The notes: generated from the letters alone by a model not told the origin. Numbered from the stretch's first letter, positions 28,001 through 39,805 are shown. The stretch: 64,000 bases of DNA from Ischnura elegans (GCF_921293095.1 NC_060258.1:4712001-4776000), one strand, 5' to 3'. A program made the numbers and translations.

Positions 28001-31000
28001 CAGGTAGCTTGGGAAAGGAAAGACTCGATTGAAAAACATTGGAAATCTTGGAAGCATCTAACTGCTGCAACATTTGGTAAGTATGGAAATTCTTTGAAGC
28101 TAAAAACATCAATCTCTATCTGCATCAACTGCTGCCATGAAAAAAACCAAACTGATCATCATTTTGGAAAGTGGGTAGTATGAAACTTTCTCAAAGCTGA
28201 CATTCTTCTCTACAAATTGGAAAATGAGCACATGAAGTCATTTTTGAACGACAGAAATAGAAGGATCAACAACTTTCCTATTTCCACATGGTGATTTATT
28301 GAGACCGACCATGGTTTCGTTGCAGCGTAAAATTATCAAGGTTGCTGTAACGAAACCATGGTTGGTCTCAAAGAATTACCATGTGGAAATAGCAAAATTG
28401 TTGATCCTTATATTCCTGCGATTATGGATTTCCACAAAGTTACACCCGCTGCTGTTAATTATTTTTGAATGAATTCGTAGAGTGCAAGTATACGAGTACA
28501 GCAGCTTCTTGTAAATCAAGTCAAAGCATTCTAATCCTAAATCCTAGTCATAGGAAAACTAACACTTTATTTACCGCTGTGAATAATTTTACCTCGCCAC
28601 TGGTGCTGGAGAAATTCCCTGCATTTGCCAACTAAGGAACAAATATATATTCCTGATCTAAAATACAACACGAAGACTCAACTGAAGGACAAGTAGGTTA
28701 TAGTTTTTTGTGATAAAACAATGGAAAAGAGAGAAGAAAATGTTTTTGTGATCCACCTAAAAATTGTTGAACTTCTTGATAGTGCCTTGGACATTGTAGT
28801 TGGTGACGTGTGTACTTTGGAAACAGATAATTCAAAAACATGTTCAAGAGCAATTTTAGACACACTGAAGAAATATGAAATACCACTCGATAATGTAACA
28901 GCATTAGTGTCAGACTCTGCTCGCTAAATGACAAAATGTTTTCATGCAATGGAGGATTTGTTGTTAGACATTGTTCTGATTATTCAGTGCTGGGGCCATC
29001 AACTTAATTTAGTACTGTATACTCTTGTAAAAGATCTGCATATTTTGCATCAAGCAGTATCCAAAGTGAGGATGCCATTCCTTAACACATGAAAAAGGAA
29101 GCACCTTTATAGAAAACATATCTGAATACAGCCTACCCCGAATCAGCAAGTGCCACTATTTCCTCAGCCATTTTTAACCAGGTGGAGCTCCTGGTGTGAA
29201 TCTGTGGCATATCTTGCAACACATGCAAAAGGTCATTGTAGGGTTTATGCACAGTGGGAACATGACACGTGACGGTTGATTTTTCTAATAGTATTTCAGA
29301 AGAAGACTAGGAATCAATCCAAATACAGGCTATGTTCATCACAGAACATGGCAAACACATTGTTGAAATGATCATATTTCTGGAGGGACACTCACAGCCA
29401 GCTGTACCTATTCTAGATGGGCAGCTAAGGGAAATTCAGCAAGCACTTGAACTCATTGTATGAGGGAGTTACGGGAGCAATATTATTAAACTACTAGAGG
29501 ATTGTGGAAGGGGAGTCGGTAGGGGCTAAATGAGTGCAGTTCTGTCCAGTGCAGCTTCCCATGCTGTAACCAAGCTACTGGAGTTCCGGGCTTTATTTGA
29601 CTCTACAGCATTACCTATGTTATTCTCGATCCCGTGGGATTTGTAAAAGAAGTAACTTAGATTGAAATTTACTTATTAGAAAGAATTAAAGCCTACTAGC
29701 CACACTAAACAGCATGCAATTTTTATACATATCACATTCCCCATTTCACTACCGACAGGTATTATAGCTTAATTTTTGACTTAAATCGATTTTCCCGGTT
29801 CCACCACTGAGGTGATTGTCTGCAATCATAACACAGCCACAAGGGAAGTGTCACTTAACCAAGATATATTCAGTTAAACAATGGTACTGTCCCTTTTCTA
29901 GGTTTTGAAATAAAAACTAATGTAAGTATATATTCAAACTTGCAGCTTTTGAGAAAACACCGAAATGTCTATTTGAAAGAACCGAATTTCCAATTTCAAA
30001 GTACTGCTTTTCTCCCTCTCAAACCATCAAAAAATTCACATCCCTAATCATAAGTGGTGTTTTCGTGATAAAATATAAAAAACAAATGATAACATCACCA
30101 CTTTTAAGTATAAATACACTACTTACCATGGCTTCAATAATATGCGATTTTCATGTTTCATAACCTTACAAACAGACTTATATGCTAAGCTACACAAAGC
30201 AGAGTAACCAGTTCATTTATAAGCCACAGAAAGTCTAGCTACCATTGATGGAAGAAGCATGAAAGAAATAGACAATGGAATAGTAAAGGCACAAGGAGCA
30301 TTCTCCAAAAAAGAATGTTCTACTCACAACTGAGAATACAAATACAGAGGTAAGGAAACAATGCATCAGATTCTAAGTATGGAACATACTTATAATTGGT
30401 GGCTTCAAAATTTACAGCTGCAGAACAGTTAAGAGATAATTGTGAGTTTAAACTTCCATGCAATATTCCTTCGATGATCTCTATTTTCAAAGCAATTCAC
30501 CTCTTTCAATTTCTATTCTAGGTAAATGGTTTTTCATGATAACTTCTTGATTTTTCTACCCGCATTCCTATATTTGGCCATTGTTCTCTTGGTTTTCCCT
30601 CTGTATGGCTCTATCAAAATCACCTACTGCAGCACAGTATTCCTGTGTCACAAAGGTCCTACGACTGCTGGGAGGGAATGATGCGATTGTGTTTGAAACT
30701 AATGCAGACCCTTTATGTGTTGATACTATTCATACACAACTCGGCCACCACTCCATTTCTCCTGCGTAAATACCAATGACCTCGAAGTCTTTAGCATAGA
30801 TCCTCTCCCTGGAAGTCAATCGCCCGATAACCTATGATGGCAAAAATTACATCTCATACCGTATTGCTTAAAGAAACTCATTTCCACTAGCTCCACGCAT
30901 AATTAATGATCTAAATTAACTATTGTTATTCTGTTAAAGAGTGGAGATAAATTACTTTGGTAGGCCAACTATCTAAATCCAATGATGAGTAATGCTTTTG

Positions 31001-34000
31001 TCCATTGCACAGCAATGGATTTCGATTAATATAGGGACAAAGAAGATTTGACGCAAGCAATATTAGTAAAATGCATAAAATGATATCACTTTCATGAGCA
31101 CTGAGCGCAAGTTCACGTGTTATCATGAGAGCGATAAAGTTTTTTGATTAGGCTATACTGGATTACGATGTTTCCCCATGGAATGTATTTGCGCTACATC
31201 GAAATTGCGCTATACGAGGCATGGGTGTACATCCATCTGAGCCACAAATTATCCATGGCAGTGGCAACATACCACTGGCAATACCATTAGAACATTACCA
31301 ATTCATTTTCCTTGTATTTTTTGGACACAACGTGCAGAAAAATATGAAAGAAAACAGTGGCGCGGGGAAGAAGCCGACATTATGCAACCAGCATCACATT
31401 TCTATCCCGCTGTGCAGTCGACAGGAGAGGGAAAAACGGAAGCCGCACAGGGGGTTGATTTTGAGTTTTACATGGTCAGCTTTGAAAGAGTTAACATCAC
31501 TAACAATTGATACCTTTTGGCAATCGACTAGCATTGCCGATGCCCAACACTCAATTCAAATATGGTAAACAAGGTCTAAAATATCCATCATCCCCACAAT
31601 AAATTCCTCTTCACTTTCATCACAAAATCCAATTCTGCAACATTTTGATTCCTATGAACATCAATCTCTCATAAGGAATACGAGTTATGTAGTTGAATCT
31701 AGCTAGCAGCTACATTATGATGTCATGGTCAATCTGTTTCACTGAATGTAAGTCAATAGTATTCAGTTTAACTCTCGATTCCTAACATCCCCCCTTCCAC
31801 TCCATGGCAAACGGAAATGAAACTGTTTGTGCGATCACATAACAAATGACTGCTCAGTGCTGAGATGATAGAAAGCTTACTTGCTCAGCGAGCAAAGTTG
31901 AGCAGCCAGTTTGGCAAAATACACCAAATCTGGTCATTACATTTAATTTAAACGATTCAAACATGAAAGCTCTTCTGTAGTTGTTCATGATTGAACAGGC
32001 AAGGCAAAATGCAGTATGTTTCTGCAGAAAGGTCTTAGGAATAATGCAAAATAGAATGACATTGTGCCAGAGAAAAATTAAATTACACTTGGCAAAAGTA
32101 CACTCACCAGGTCATCAGTGGCCAATGGGTCAAAGGCATCACTTAAAATTCCAGCTGGATGTGACGTGTCGAGAACAGGAGAGTTCCCTTCACTCAGAGG
32201 GTCTTCTTTCTCGTCCTTCACGTGAAACTAGGAGAGAACAATGGGCGTCACTCAATAAAAGCAAAACAATAATTCCCTCACTCGATAATGAAAACTCCTC
32301 TTTTAATTGAGACCACTCCAGCTGGCCAAAATACTCATGAGAATCTTGCAACTCACAGATCAAACTCAAGAATATTAATGCTCAACTAGGGAGCAGGGAG
32401 CTACGCTGCCAAGAGCACATGATTTTAATGAGAGTATTGGCCACTTACATTAAGGGCACCACAGTGGGAACGATACATCGAGGTTCCACTGAAAATTGAT
32501 TTGTCTTCATCATTTCTTCACCTAGGCTTATAAAAAGGATCCACAATAGTTTATGCTGGTTCCTCAGTTGAAACAATGGAGGATGATGGCTTGAACAAAT
32601 AGAGGGCAATCATGAGAGACAGCCTTGCAATAGCCACCACTAATGGCTTGAACAGAGATTTGACAAGGGATTCCGAAATTATACTCCATGGGATAAGAGA
32701 CATTTCTGTCAACAGATTATCAATGCTGTACCACTGCTGTTGACTTGCACGAAAAAAAATTGTGTGTTTCCACTTCCTGCCTCATGTGTCACTACTAGAA
32801 AGAACAACATCTGAAGGTTGCATTATGCCAGTGACTTCCCACCAAAATTCTTAAATTTATAACAGACACACCCCCATTCCTCATACAACCGAGAAATTTG
32901 TATAACTGAAGGTGATTAGACTCAGTGTTCACTGTAAATGAGATTATAACTTACCAACTTATCCTCCCTGGGCAATAAGCAGTCTGGCACAGGAATGTAC
33001 ACTTCAGTCATTTGGGCTGAGCATGCGAACTCTGAAGTGTTTTCAATGACATCTTGAATGCAGTCCTTAGTCTCCACAAAAGGCTCCGACTCCTCATCTT
33101 CTGTCCCTCCTCCTTCAAAACTCTGCAGAAAAAGTAACAGGGATAAACCTTTATCTCTTTAAAACACATACATGGGGTACTCAAAGCATCACGGAGAAAA
33201 ATGTTACACGTATTGCCTCTGCTATCATATAAAAATAGCTTGGTCTCTGCATGCCTGTTAATCAAATACTGAAAAGCTACAGAACAAACTAAAAAAAATT
33301 AACAGGAAGATCGCTGATATTCCAGGTTCACACAGTGTCTTTTCTAAATATCTTAGGGACCATGGAAGCTGCCCCTTCACAGCATAATACACGACAGAGA
33401 ATGGAGATTATTCAGATGTATCATTTTTCCATTTTTTTTCAAATCATGAGAAATCAAAAGAGAGACTGAAGATTCAATTTTTTGCAGTTAAGAAAATGAA
33501 TTGATCAAGTTTCTTATTCTTGCAATCAATTTGCTTCTGCAATTATCATTTTTGTAGTAGTAGCTGTTACCTGGCCAATATCACTATTTATTCTTTTCTT
33601 AACAGTAGAGCCATAGAAAAAAAACAAGTGGAGATTGTTTTCAATGTTCCTATTATGCTCTTATACCTCCTGTTAATACTCAAATATAAACTCTAGAAGA
33701 GAATACAGGGTGTAATATTTATGCAGAAAGAAAACAGACCTCAAAATCATCTTCTCTTCCATAACTATTTCATGAAATGGATTTTTAAATTACCCTGTTA
33801 TTATTATCCTTTAAACATGCGAAACCAATCACAGCGCAATTATGTATTATTCTCGAAACAAAGTTCCTACTGCCTGTCAATAGATGGCTATAGCACTGAT
33901 TGTTGGTCAATTTTGAACTACCAGAATAATCATGACTCAAGCTTAGACATTAGGCAAACAAACTGCTCAACAACCATGATGAATATGTCACAGCATTAGA

Positions 34001-36881
34001 TCCTTAGTGTTGAGAGAAGAGCACCATAAAGTTAACCGAGATGCTGCTATAACAGAAACACTGTTACACGATTGGTATCATTGCTTCAAGGACAATCATT
34101 TCAATGATGACAACTGTCTATGTAAAGAAGGGCCAAAAACCTCCAGAGAAAATCAATTGGAGGCATTGCTCAAAGATGATCAATGCCATACTTACTCAAG
34201 AAGAGACTGCTTTGTATTTGTAGTTGCCCACTAAGCCATTTCCAAGGGATTGCATGCATTAGGAATTTAGTGTCAAGCGAGGAAATTGTGTTTTCAATTA
34301 TTCAACAGTAATTCCACAGCACGAAACCTCACATCACAATGCCTAGAACATTAAATATTAAAACCTAACTGGAAACACTCAAATGCAAAGGCTGAATGCA
34401 CTCACCAAATTTCCCAGACATTGAACAATCTTATTATTATTTGTTGAATTCAATATTACATGGTCTGGCCGATCAGCAGTTGCACTCATGTGAATACATT
34501 GAAAAATGGCTTCATTCATGCATAACCTCAAAAGATGAACACTTAAACCATTCCAGTATTCAAGCTTTGCCACAATGATGGGAAAAAACTGCAGCTAGAA
34601 ATGGACAACATCCTTCCTTTTACACCTCACCCACAAGATATTCTAATACCTACATTTCTATCATGTGGTGGACAGAGCCTCATTAATCAACCACAATTAT
34701 AAATTATTAATCACATCAACCATTAAAGTACAAAATAAATACACATCACGAACTAAATCCTTAACTCTACAGTTAGGTGAAAACGTTTCTCACCACAGTA
34801 ATCTGCATAAATACAAAGGTATTAAAAACATCAGCAAAAAGCATTAATTATACCTTATGCACAAAGAAAATATTTCTGTCAACACACTCCAAACTCATTG
34901 AGCAAAATTGATCCACAAACTAAAACAGCATCCCATTCCAAATATCATGCAATCAGTACACAAAACATTATCAAAACAAATAAAAAAAAAGGCTTCAAGA
35001 GAATAGACCTCAAAATATATTGTAAGAATTAAGCTACTCAGAGTATGAATTTATAGCCCTTATTTACACCGATAGCCCCCAAAAAAATTAAGAATGCAAA
35101 AACATTGCCAGGTATGAATATCATAAAAAGAATTATCACAGGTTTTCCCTGTACATATATAAAATCGTTAAAGTTAACATGGGAATTCCACTGGGTCCGA
35201 TGTACGAGCTGTCCATCGTCATGAGTGCACCAGGACAACTCATTGAAATAGAAACGCCGGCCATGATGGAGTAGGAGAATCTGGCCTGGCGTAACACCTG
35301 ACTAAGCTTCTGCATGCCATATCCTTTGCAAAGATTATGAAGACTGTTATGAAGGATAAACATCTCAGTACCTAAAAAATATATATCCTAACACAGGTAA
35401 CCTTTGAAATTATTTATGCTAAGGTCATATTTAAACTTGCTAACCACAGAATTTATAGAAAACTTTCAAATTTTATAATGTACTTTAAGAAACAAAATAG
35501 AGTTAATTTAAAAGATTTTGTAAAAAACTGATTTTATAAGTAAAACGCAAATAATTTTAAAAAGGGCACTAACAGAAATGGTTCTAGACAAATATGCTGT
35601 GATTGAAAGAATCAAAGTCGATGCAAATATAAAAATTGTATTCCAATATTGGAAAATAGTAAACTAAATAAAAATAAACTTAACAAATACAGAAAAGATA
35701 TACCAAATCAAAATTCCTAATTTTCTTTCTAATTTTACATTTTTGATGAAAATGTTTTCTGGGTTAATTTTTCCGCACTTAAATTAATTTCTAATACTTT
35801 GCCAATCTTGCCTTCATTGTAACCACCATCTATTCATACAAGATGACTTGAAAATAAACAATCAATTTCCAAAACTTCGCAAAGATATTTTTAGTTATAC
35901 ATAACCATAGCCTCATGAGATCATAGTTAAAGGTAAGAAATGGGCCCCGAGCTAAAGAAAGGTAATATATTTACGTGCAACTGTGACTTTATTTGACAAC
36001 GCATAGACAAACCAATTTCTGGGTCTCTGACACTTCAATCTTTAGCAGCAAATCGTCAGGGATTTTTTTGTTCTCTTTAACATGCTCCGATTACCTAATC
36101 AAATACTTAAAAAGGTAGCGTGGTATAACGCAGTGGGTAGATTGCCTTTTTGAGTTGATAAATAGTGAGTTTGAATGCCATTCTCTCCTGGAATTCGTAG
36201 TTTAGCACACACTTAATTTCACTAGATGACAAAATGTCTTCAATCGTCGCCATTGTAACACAAACAGCAACATTAATAGGACCTTGCCAACGATTGACGG
36301 ATAGGGAAAAACCAAATTTACGGGAAATTGGACTTGTTACACTTTTCCGTAAAACGTTTCGCAAAATATATCATTCTTGATTCCTACTTTTGTCTACATA
36401 AACCAAAGAGTTTCACCTTTAACTCTGCAATACTTATACTACACCAGTCTTCAAATAAGAAATTACGATAAGTACTCACCCTGAAGCAACTTTTTCTAAG
36501 AACTGCGTCTGATTCTAAACAAATCTTTTTGAAAACACTGAATTCCCTAAGTTTCTTCAAACACAGTGGACACATGGTAGTGGGCAGGCCATCTCCCACA
36601 GTAATCTGAGAATTTAATAAACAAGTTGCACATCAATAGAGTTTGGAATGAAAACATGAAATGAAGTAAGCACCATTTTAAATAAAATCGATAAAATTTA
36701 ATGTGCCACTTACTTGTAAGCCAACTACATCATGTAGGGCATCCTTCACAGTTATATTGTACGCTACATTCGAAGTGAATATGCTGTAAAAACAATCATG
36801 CTTCTCCCTACAAAGTCTGCAAAGGTCTATTTCTGGATTCCTATCTGAAGATTCCGTGAAAGTCCCGATGGTACGACTCAT
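14194..36881 (-). CDS. ZAD and C2H2 zinc-finger protein, seven coding exons, 891 residues predicted
   Basis: Coding exons on the minus strand are 36,714-36,881, 36,480-36,605, 32,955-33,122, 32,108-32,227, 26,383-26,508, 21,979-22,042 and 14,194-16,097. All introns have GT-AG ends. The first five junctions are phase 0 and the last phase 1, and they join without a shift to 891 residues. The N-terminal ZAD has C21, C24, C68 and C71. An acidic linker follows, with VKDEKEDPL and AKEEPSPEE patches. Then come one isolated finger (C419 to H439), a degenerate finger near 555-575 and eleven tandem fingers from about 581 to 883. ZAD proteins are insect nuclear DNA-binding factors that dimerise through the ZAD. 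Introns of 108 bp to 5.9 kb carry many mobile elements. The target is unknown. Confidence 0.85.
17180..18102 (+). pseudogene. Non-LTR retrotransposon reverse transcriptase, C-terminal remnant
   Basis: Several frames together show reverse transcriptase end blocks: IYIDELCSSISSKIRLFAGD, where the catalytic F-A-D-D box has become FAGD, then VPYLGVTITLNLLWGTHI and LVRPHLDNATSVWD. A tail follows with ELDWQPLETRR, RLRFLEKLRMDFF and ILEPHYISRSDRSDK, typical of the end of ORF2 in non-LTR elements. Frameshifts near 17,480 and 17,900 break it and the 5' part is gone. The clade is not decided. It lies in intron 6, antisense to the ZAD gene. Confidence 0.8.
18401..18433 (+). repeat. Left terminal region of the piggyBac-type element
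   Basis: Begins CACTAGAACTACC after TTAA and ends with the palindrome GGAGTCATTTTGACTCC (18,417-18,433). The palindrome recurs at 18,596-18,612 and is probably a transposase-binding repeat. Confidence 0.85.
19242..20470 (+). pseudogene. piggyBac-type transposase, broken
   Basis: An ATG at 19,242 opens MTRRSRLKREEVLSML and an acidic stretch, then stops at a TAG (19,383-19,385). Further blocks follow in shifted frames: IVEARRQNYEDFTLSDGEL, ARGISGTNDLSFASIW, then DPYITVVEQIFPSK, WLAVDKDSKFLGNAFPYYGK, VPKEMKS and SRYSWIVYKETRYQKHF. Order and content match the insect piggyBac family. The first catalytic aspartate, normally in a T-V-D-E-Q block, is valine here. The part between the P-x-E-M-K block and the late Y-K-E-T block is shorter than in relatives, suggesting an internal deletion. 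It is inactive, and its decay suggests an older insertion than the Gypsy element. Confidence 0.85.
20891..20951 (-). repeat. Right terminal region of the piggyBac-type element
   Basis: Read inward from the TTAA at 20,952 it starts CACTAGGAATACC. After a 26-bp interval it repeats CTAGAACTACC and then GGAGTCATTTTGACTCC (20,891-20,907), which matches the left end almost exactly. Confidence 0.85.
21979..22042 (-). CDS. Exon 6 of the ZAD gene
   Basis: 64 bp between a TTCCAG acceptor and a GTGAGT donor. It encodes PTLNEDGDPFESSAIAHESA and F plus the first base of a glycine codon. Its phase-1 end matches exon 7 exactly. It is acidic linker with no domain. Confidence 0.75.
22556..22620 (-). mobile_element. 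tRNA-derived SINE head
   Basis: On the minus strand the segment reads GGTAGTGTGGTGGTTATGG, then GGCTACTATCTGGAGGTCC, and then a degenerate GGTTC box. This resembles the A-box to B-box layout of a tRNA gene but does not fold as a functional tRNA. It lies in intron 5 of the ZAD gene, in the same orientation. Confidence 0.6.
22912..23070 (+). repeat. Intronic direct repeat, copy 1 (partner 26,135-26,285)
   Basis: Shares GGCAAGAAAACTAC and the segment TAGTAACTTT/AAGTAACTTT followed by AATGG-GGTAA with 26,135-26,285, in the same order and orientation. Just upstream, 22,805-22,935 contains three short diverged repeats of a roughly 58-bp unit around TTATTGGT-CCAGGAT. It may mark a duplication that once included the flank of exon 5. 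Confidence 0.5.
23092..23400 (+). mobile_element. SINE-like dispersed repeat, plus copy
   Basis: About 309 bp. It starts ACAAGGGGA, contains CAATGCCGTATTTTTTATGG and AATTAATTTTCA, then a tRNA-like segment (GGTTAGTGGTACCATTTC, GGCTACC, GGGACCAGGG), and ends near CAACTTTTTCA. The same unit lies inverted at 25,360-25,667. Equal lengths and shared ends define the element. Target duplications are not clear. Confidence 0.7.
25360..25667 (-). mobile_element. SINE-like dispersed repeat, minus copy
   Basis: Inverted partner of 23,092-23,400, about 308 bp with scattered substitutions. With its partner it could form a long inverted repeat, with a loop of about 2 kb, in the ZAD pre-mRNA. Confidence 0.7.
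26135..26285 (+). repeat. Intronic direct repeat, copy 2
   Basis: Partner of 22,912-23,070. It lies about 100 bp from the 3' border of exon 5 and has a similar length. Confidence 0.5.
26383..26508 (-). CDS. Exon 5 of the ZAD gene
   Basis: 126 bp, phase 0 at both ends, between a TTGCAG acceptor and a GTATGT donor. It encodes PNALNASQGEKVEAQGTGAM and then DLDWTLVGAKEEPSPEENAQ. Acidic, low-complexity linker with no domain. Confidence 0.75.
27960..29480 (+). pseudogene. hAT-type transposase relic with BED/CGGBP-like finger
   Basis: At 27,974 the frame shows KFCNCQVAWERKDSIEKHWK and then SWKH, a BED or CGGBP1-like zinc finger. From 28,721 it reads IVELLDSALDIVVGDV, then IPLDNVTALVSDSAR. A stop is followed in frame by MTKCFHAMEDLL, QCWGHQLNLVLYTLVKDL and, further on, PFLTRWSSWCESVAYLA. 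These are the central blocks of arthropod hAT-derived proteins, including the aspartate in S-D-S-A. At least three stops or shifts are present, and a 149-bp foldback lies in the N-terminal part. It is in intron 4 of the ZAD gene, antisense. Confidence 0.75.
28261..28409. repeat. 149-bp foldback (two 66-bp inverted arms)
   Basis: Arm 1 is 28,261-28,326, arm 2 is 28,344-28,409, with 17 bp between them. I count seven mismatches over 66 bases. Ends read AAGGATCAACAA inward from both sides. It may be a small foldback MITE inserted in the hAT relic, or a hairpin RNA source. No clear target duplication is seen. Confidence 0.85.
29481..32107. other. Remainder of intron 4 of the ZAD gene
   Basis: AT-rich with short chance frames on both strands. 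I see no recognisable element or exon. Confidence 0.5.
32108..32227 (-). CDS. Exon 4 of the ZAD gene
   Basis: 120 bp, phase 0 at both ends, between a CTCCTAG acceptor and a GTGAGT donor. It encodes FHVKDEKEDPLSEGNSPVLD and then ILSDAFDPLATDDL. The V-K-D-E and D-P-L patches are typical of linkers between a ZAD and its fingers. Confidence 0.85.
32955..33122 (-). CDS. Exon 3 of the ZAD gene
   Basis: 168 bp, phase 0 at both ends, between a TTCTGCAG acceptor and a GTAAGT donor. It encodes SFEGGGTEDEESEPFVETKD, then a segment with MTEVYIPVPDCLLPREDKL. Strongly acidic; it connects the ZAD to the rest of the protein. Confidence 0.85.
33123..36479. other. Intron 2 of the ZAD gene
   Basis: AT-rich, 3.4 kb, with no recognisable element. 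The longest frames (for example 33,721-33,999 plus and 35,136-35,363 minus) show no family resemblance and no supporting splice sites. Confidence 0.5.
36480..36605 (-). CDS. Exon 2 of the ZAD gene: second half of the ZAD
   Basis: 126 bp, phase 0. It encodes ITVGDGLPTTMCPLCLKKLR, then a helix with FSVFKKICLESDAVLRK. C68 and C71 of the joined protein are the second zinc-ligand pair. The donor is AGG before GTGAGT. Confidence 0.9.
36714..36881 (-). CDS. Exon 1 of the ZAD gene: first half of the ZAD
   Basis: 168 bp from the ATG at 36,881 to a donor CAA before GTAAGT. It encodes MSRTIGTFTESSDRNPEIDL and then CRLCREKHDCFYSIF, with C21 and C24 as the first zinc-ligand pair. The ATG is supported by the paralogue, whose start aligns a few residues away. 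Confidence 0.9.
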
Positions 36882-37923
36882 GTTTTCGATTCAAAATCTT
36901 ATTCACTTTTTAAATCAGGTTTATCGTCAAAGAAATCATCTACTCAGCATTGACAAAGATCACAAATTCCAACAAGGAAACTACATTGACTAAGATGATG
37001 AGTGAAAATATAATACTTTAGAATGCTAAACGAAAGCAACACGAAATCCAACAATTGATGAATCGACGGAAAGATATATCACGACTCAATAGCTTGGATT
37101 GAGAAATTTTTCAACAATTTATGACACAATTGTAAATTCTTTGGACAAGCATCCACGACAAGTTTAATCCACAACGATCACTTGTTATTAAGTGACTATA
37201 CAATCAACCTCTGTATAGAACCGATGTTTTCTAGTTGCCATTTTATCCGCCAGTAGCACACCTATAGAGTAGGCCAAACATCCGTGTTTGAAGGGTATTT
37301 TCTTTCCATTTAAAAAAATAAAGGACCATTTCATTTAAAATTCGTCAAATTTTCGATTAATTGTAGTGTTAAAATGTTTGTTTAAAGGTTATTCAATCAC
37401 CTGGCCGGAAATAAAATTTAAGCCCAACCTCGGCGTCCGCCAGGTCAGATTACATCTACAGTCCTTAAATATGAGAAAGAGTTCAATATTCTTAAATGTA
37501 GAGTTAAAAAAGTTTTAAAATATTTTTTTTAATTCAAATAATGTAATAAACTAGCATAATATATCACTTATTGTTGGAAATATTTCATTTTTCGATTTTA
37601 GGCCTGCTGTATACGCAATTCTCTAGCGGTGCAATACGCAAATGAAATCCGGTATGTAAGCTAATCCTTGCTATCATGGTCAGTTAATAGAAAGGCGTCA
37701 ATGAGCATGGAGTTCGTGGAAAATATTTGATGTTTTTCTGTTGAAATGCGATATATTTTTGAGGTCCTTGTCAATGTGAGCTTTATAAGCCATTCTCCTG
37801 GATTATTCTCAAGTTTTTTGCGTTATCGTAAGTCATGGAAATGAACGTAATGTATTAGAAATTTGTAAATCACTGAGTGCTTTGTGGATGATTTTTGAGG
37901 AGTGAACTGGTTTTACAGATAGA
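36882..37923. promoter_or_regulatory. Divergent promoter region between two ZAD modules
   Basis: About 1 kb separates two related ZAD exons that point away from each other, so the 5' ends and promoter of the minus-strand gene must lie here. A GCCATTTTA motif (37,238 region; the reverse strand carries AAAATGGC) resembles a YY1 or PHO-type site. No TATA box is convincing. The part after about 37,500 is shared with 39,340 onward. Confidence 0.4.
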
Positions 37924-38362
37924 TTGAGTTATTGCTGTAAAAATATAAGTATTACCGCTGGGAATTTATCTGAGTCTTCAGAAAGGAATTCTGAGGGATC
38001 TCCGTGCAGACTTTGCATGAAGAAAAATTATTATTGTTGCAAAATATTCTTTTCAATTGCAGGAAGCGAGGAAACTGGAAAGGATGCCTTTGGCGATTTT
38101 GTTGACTTACAAGTAAGTGAGGGTTTACATTTTATTGATTTCCTTAGTCGTTGTTTTATTCCGTTGTATGAGCATGTTTTCCACAGCAAGTCTGAAATCT
38201 CTTGCGCATATGTTTTCATTCATTTCGTAGGTTGCTGTTGGAGATGACCTGCCTGCCAGCCCACTGTGCTTGAAAAAGCTCATCGAATTCAATGATTTCA
38301 TAAATATTTGTCATAAATCGGACGGAGAACTGAGAAAATTTTCGTGTAGAAATTACCTCAGG
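37924..38362 (+). pseudogene. Second ZAD module, probably non-functional (copy 1)
   Basis: Exon 1 (37,924-38,112) and exon 2 (38,231-38,362) match exons 1 and 2 of the minus-strand gene, with the intron at the same place (118 bp here, 108 bp there) and in the same phase. The protein runs SYCCKNISITAGNLSESSER, CRLCMKKNYYCCKIFF, then VAVGDDLPASPLCLKKL. Two defects are visible. The codon at the expected start is TTG, while the sister copy at 39,739 has ATG. The third zinc-ligand cysteine is serine (ASPLC versus TMCPLC). No later exon or finger array is found on the plus strand. It is likely a duplicated fragment, although an upstream start cannot be ruled out. Confidence 0.75.
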
Positions 38363-39339
38363 GTGAGTGCATCTTATTTTATTTCATTGGAAGCCTCGTG
38401 TAACTTTTTAAATAATGTGAAATCATTCACGTAACCAGATATTAACTTGTTCGTGTTACCTTACCGTGTAGCCCGGCCTTAATAGTTCAAAGTTCATGTG
38501 GGATAGAATAAAAGTTTTGCCAAATGTTTGTATTTGTGGTTTCATCAGATTATAGCAATAACTTGAAAATGTAATTAATCGTGTATTCGATGACTCACTT
38601 GCCATGGCGGGCATAGTATTTGTTTATACGGTACATTAACACGTACGGGTTAATGTCTAAATGTATGAACGCCAAAATACACCGTGTAACCACACAACTT
38701 GTGTGAATGCATGAATAAAAAATATAACCTGTTCTGATATATGTCAACGCATATGTACACATTCCATTTTCGTCCGCTAAAGTCGTTCATGCATTCACTA
38801 AATAACTTGTGTATGTGAGTGCAAGTTTTTTGTAATCAGACTCATGGATTAGAGAATGGGATGTGTTTTATTTTATTGATCAATTTTGTTTAATTAATTT
38901 TGAGAACATGGAAAATTGTTTGTTTTTAAATGGGTTACACTCAAAGTTTAGGTTATTTCTAGAATCATATTTGCGCCCATTTTTGAAGTTTATTTACTTA
39001 TGAGATGTGTTTTTTTTTACATATCAATTTTGTTCATTTAATTTGGAATACATGAAAAAAATAATTGTTGGTGTACAGATTGCAATGCACTACTTGAACG
39101 GGAAAGTCTTCTTTTCTAGTATATTTTGCAATTTTATTTTAATGGCTGTCTGAGTGTGCAGTTTTTAGTATAAGTGGTGAACGATTTTGCTGAAGGAACA
39201 ATTTGTGATAGTTTATGTAGCAATCACTAAGTCCAAGAGGTACTACATGGCTTGCACTTGGCCACATTTCATATATGGTCTTTTAGTATGAAAAACAGTA
39301 AAAAATCTCATTAATGTCGAATGAAAAAAGTTTTAAAAT
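38363..39339. other. Spacer between ZAD copies 1 and 2
   Basis: AT-rich. The part to about 38,600 is the 3' flank shared with 45,930-46,150. Two similar stretches at about 38,865-38,930 and 38,998-39,070 form a weak tandem pair. There is no gene. Confidence 0.45.
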
Positions 39340-39805
39340 ATCCATGTTTAAAATAATGCAATGCACCTCAATAATATTTCACTCATCGTTAGATATACCT
39401 CATTTTACGATTGTAAGCCTGTTGCATACGTAAACCTCTAGTGGTGCAATACGCAAATGAAGTCTGGTATCTAAACTAATTCTTGCTAGCCTGGTCAGTT
39501 ATAAGCTAGGGCGTCAATGAGCATGGAGTTCGTGCAAAATATTTCCTGTCTTTTGTGTTGAAATTCGATTTATTTTTGAGGTGATATGTTAATGTGAACT
39601 TTTTATGTCTGTTTTCTTAATTATTCTCAAGTTTTTCGCATTGGTGTACGTCATAGAAGTGAATGTAATGTTTTAGAAATTTGTAAATCACTGACTGCTT
39701 TGAGATTTGTTTGTGGAGTGAACTGGTTTACAGGTTTAATGAGTTATTGCAGTGAAAAACATAAGTATTACCATTGGGAATTTCTCCTAGTCTTTACAAA
39801 GGAAT
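39340..39805 (+). repeat. Left part of ZAD copy 2 (duplication of 37,530-37,990)
   Basis: Follows the 5' flank and first codons of copy 1 with moderate divergence, including GGCGTCAATGAGCATGGAGT and GTGCAATACGCAAATGAA. It retains an ATG at 39,739 where copy 1 has TTG, but an extra base a few codons later shifts the frame. Similarity stops at about 39,805 and resumes at 45,530. Confidence 0.75.
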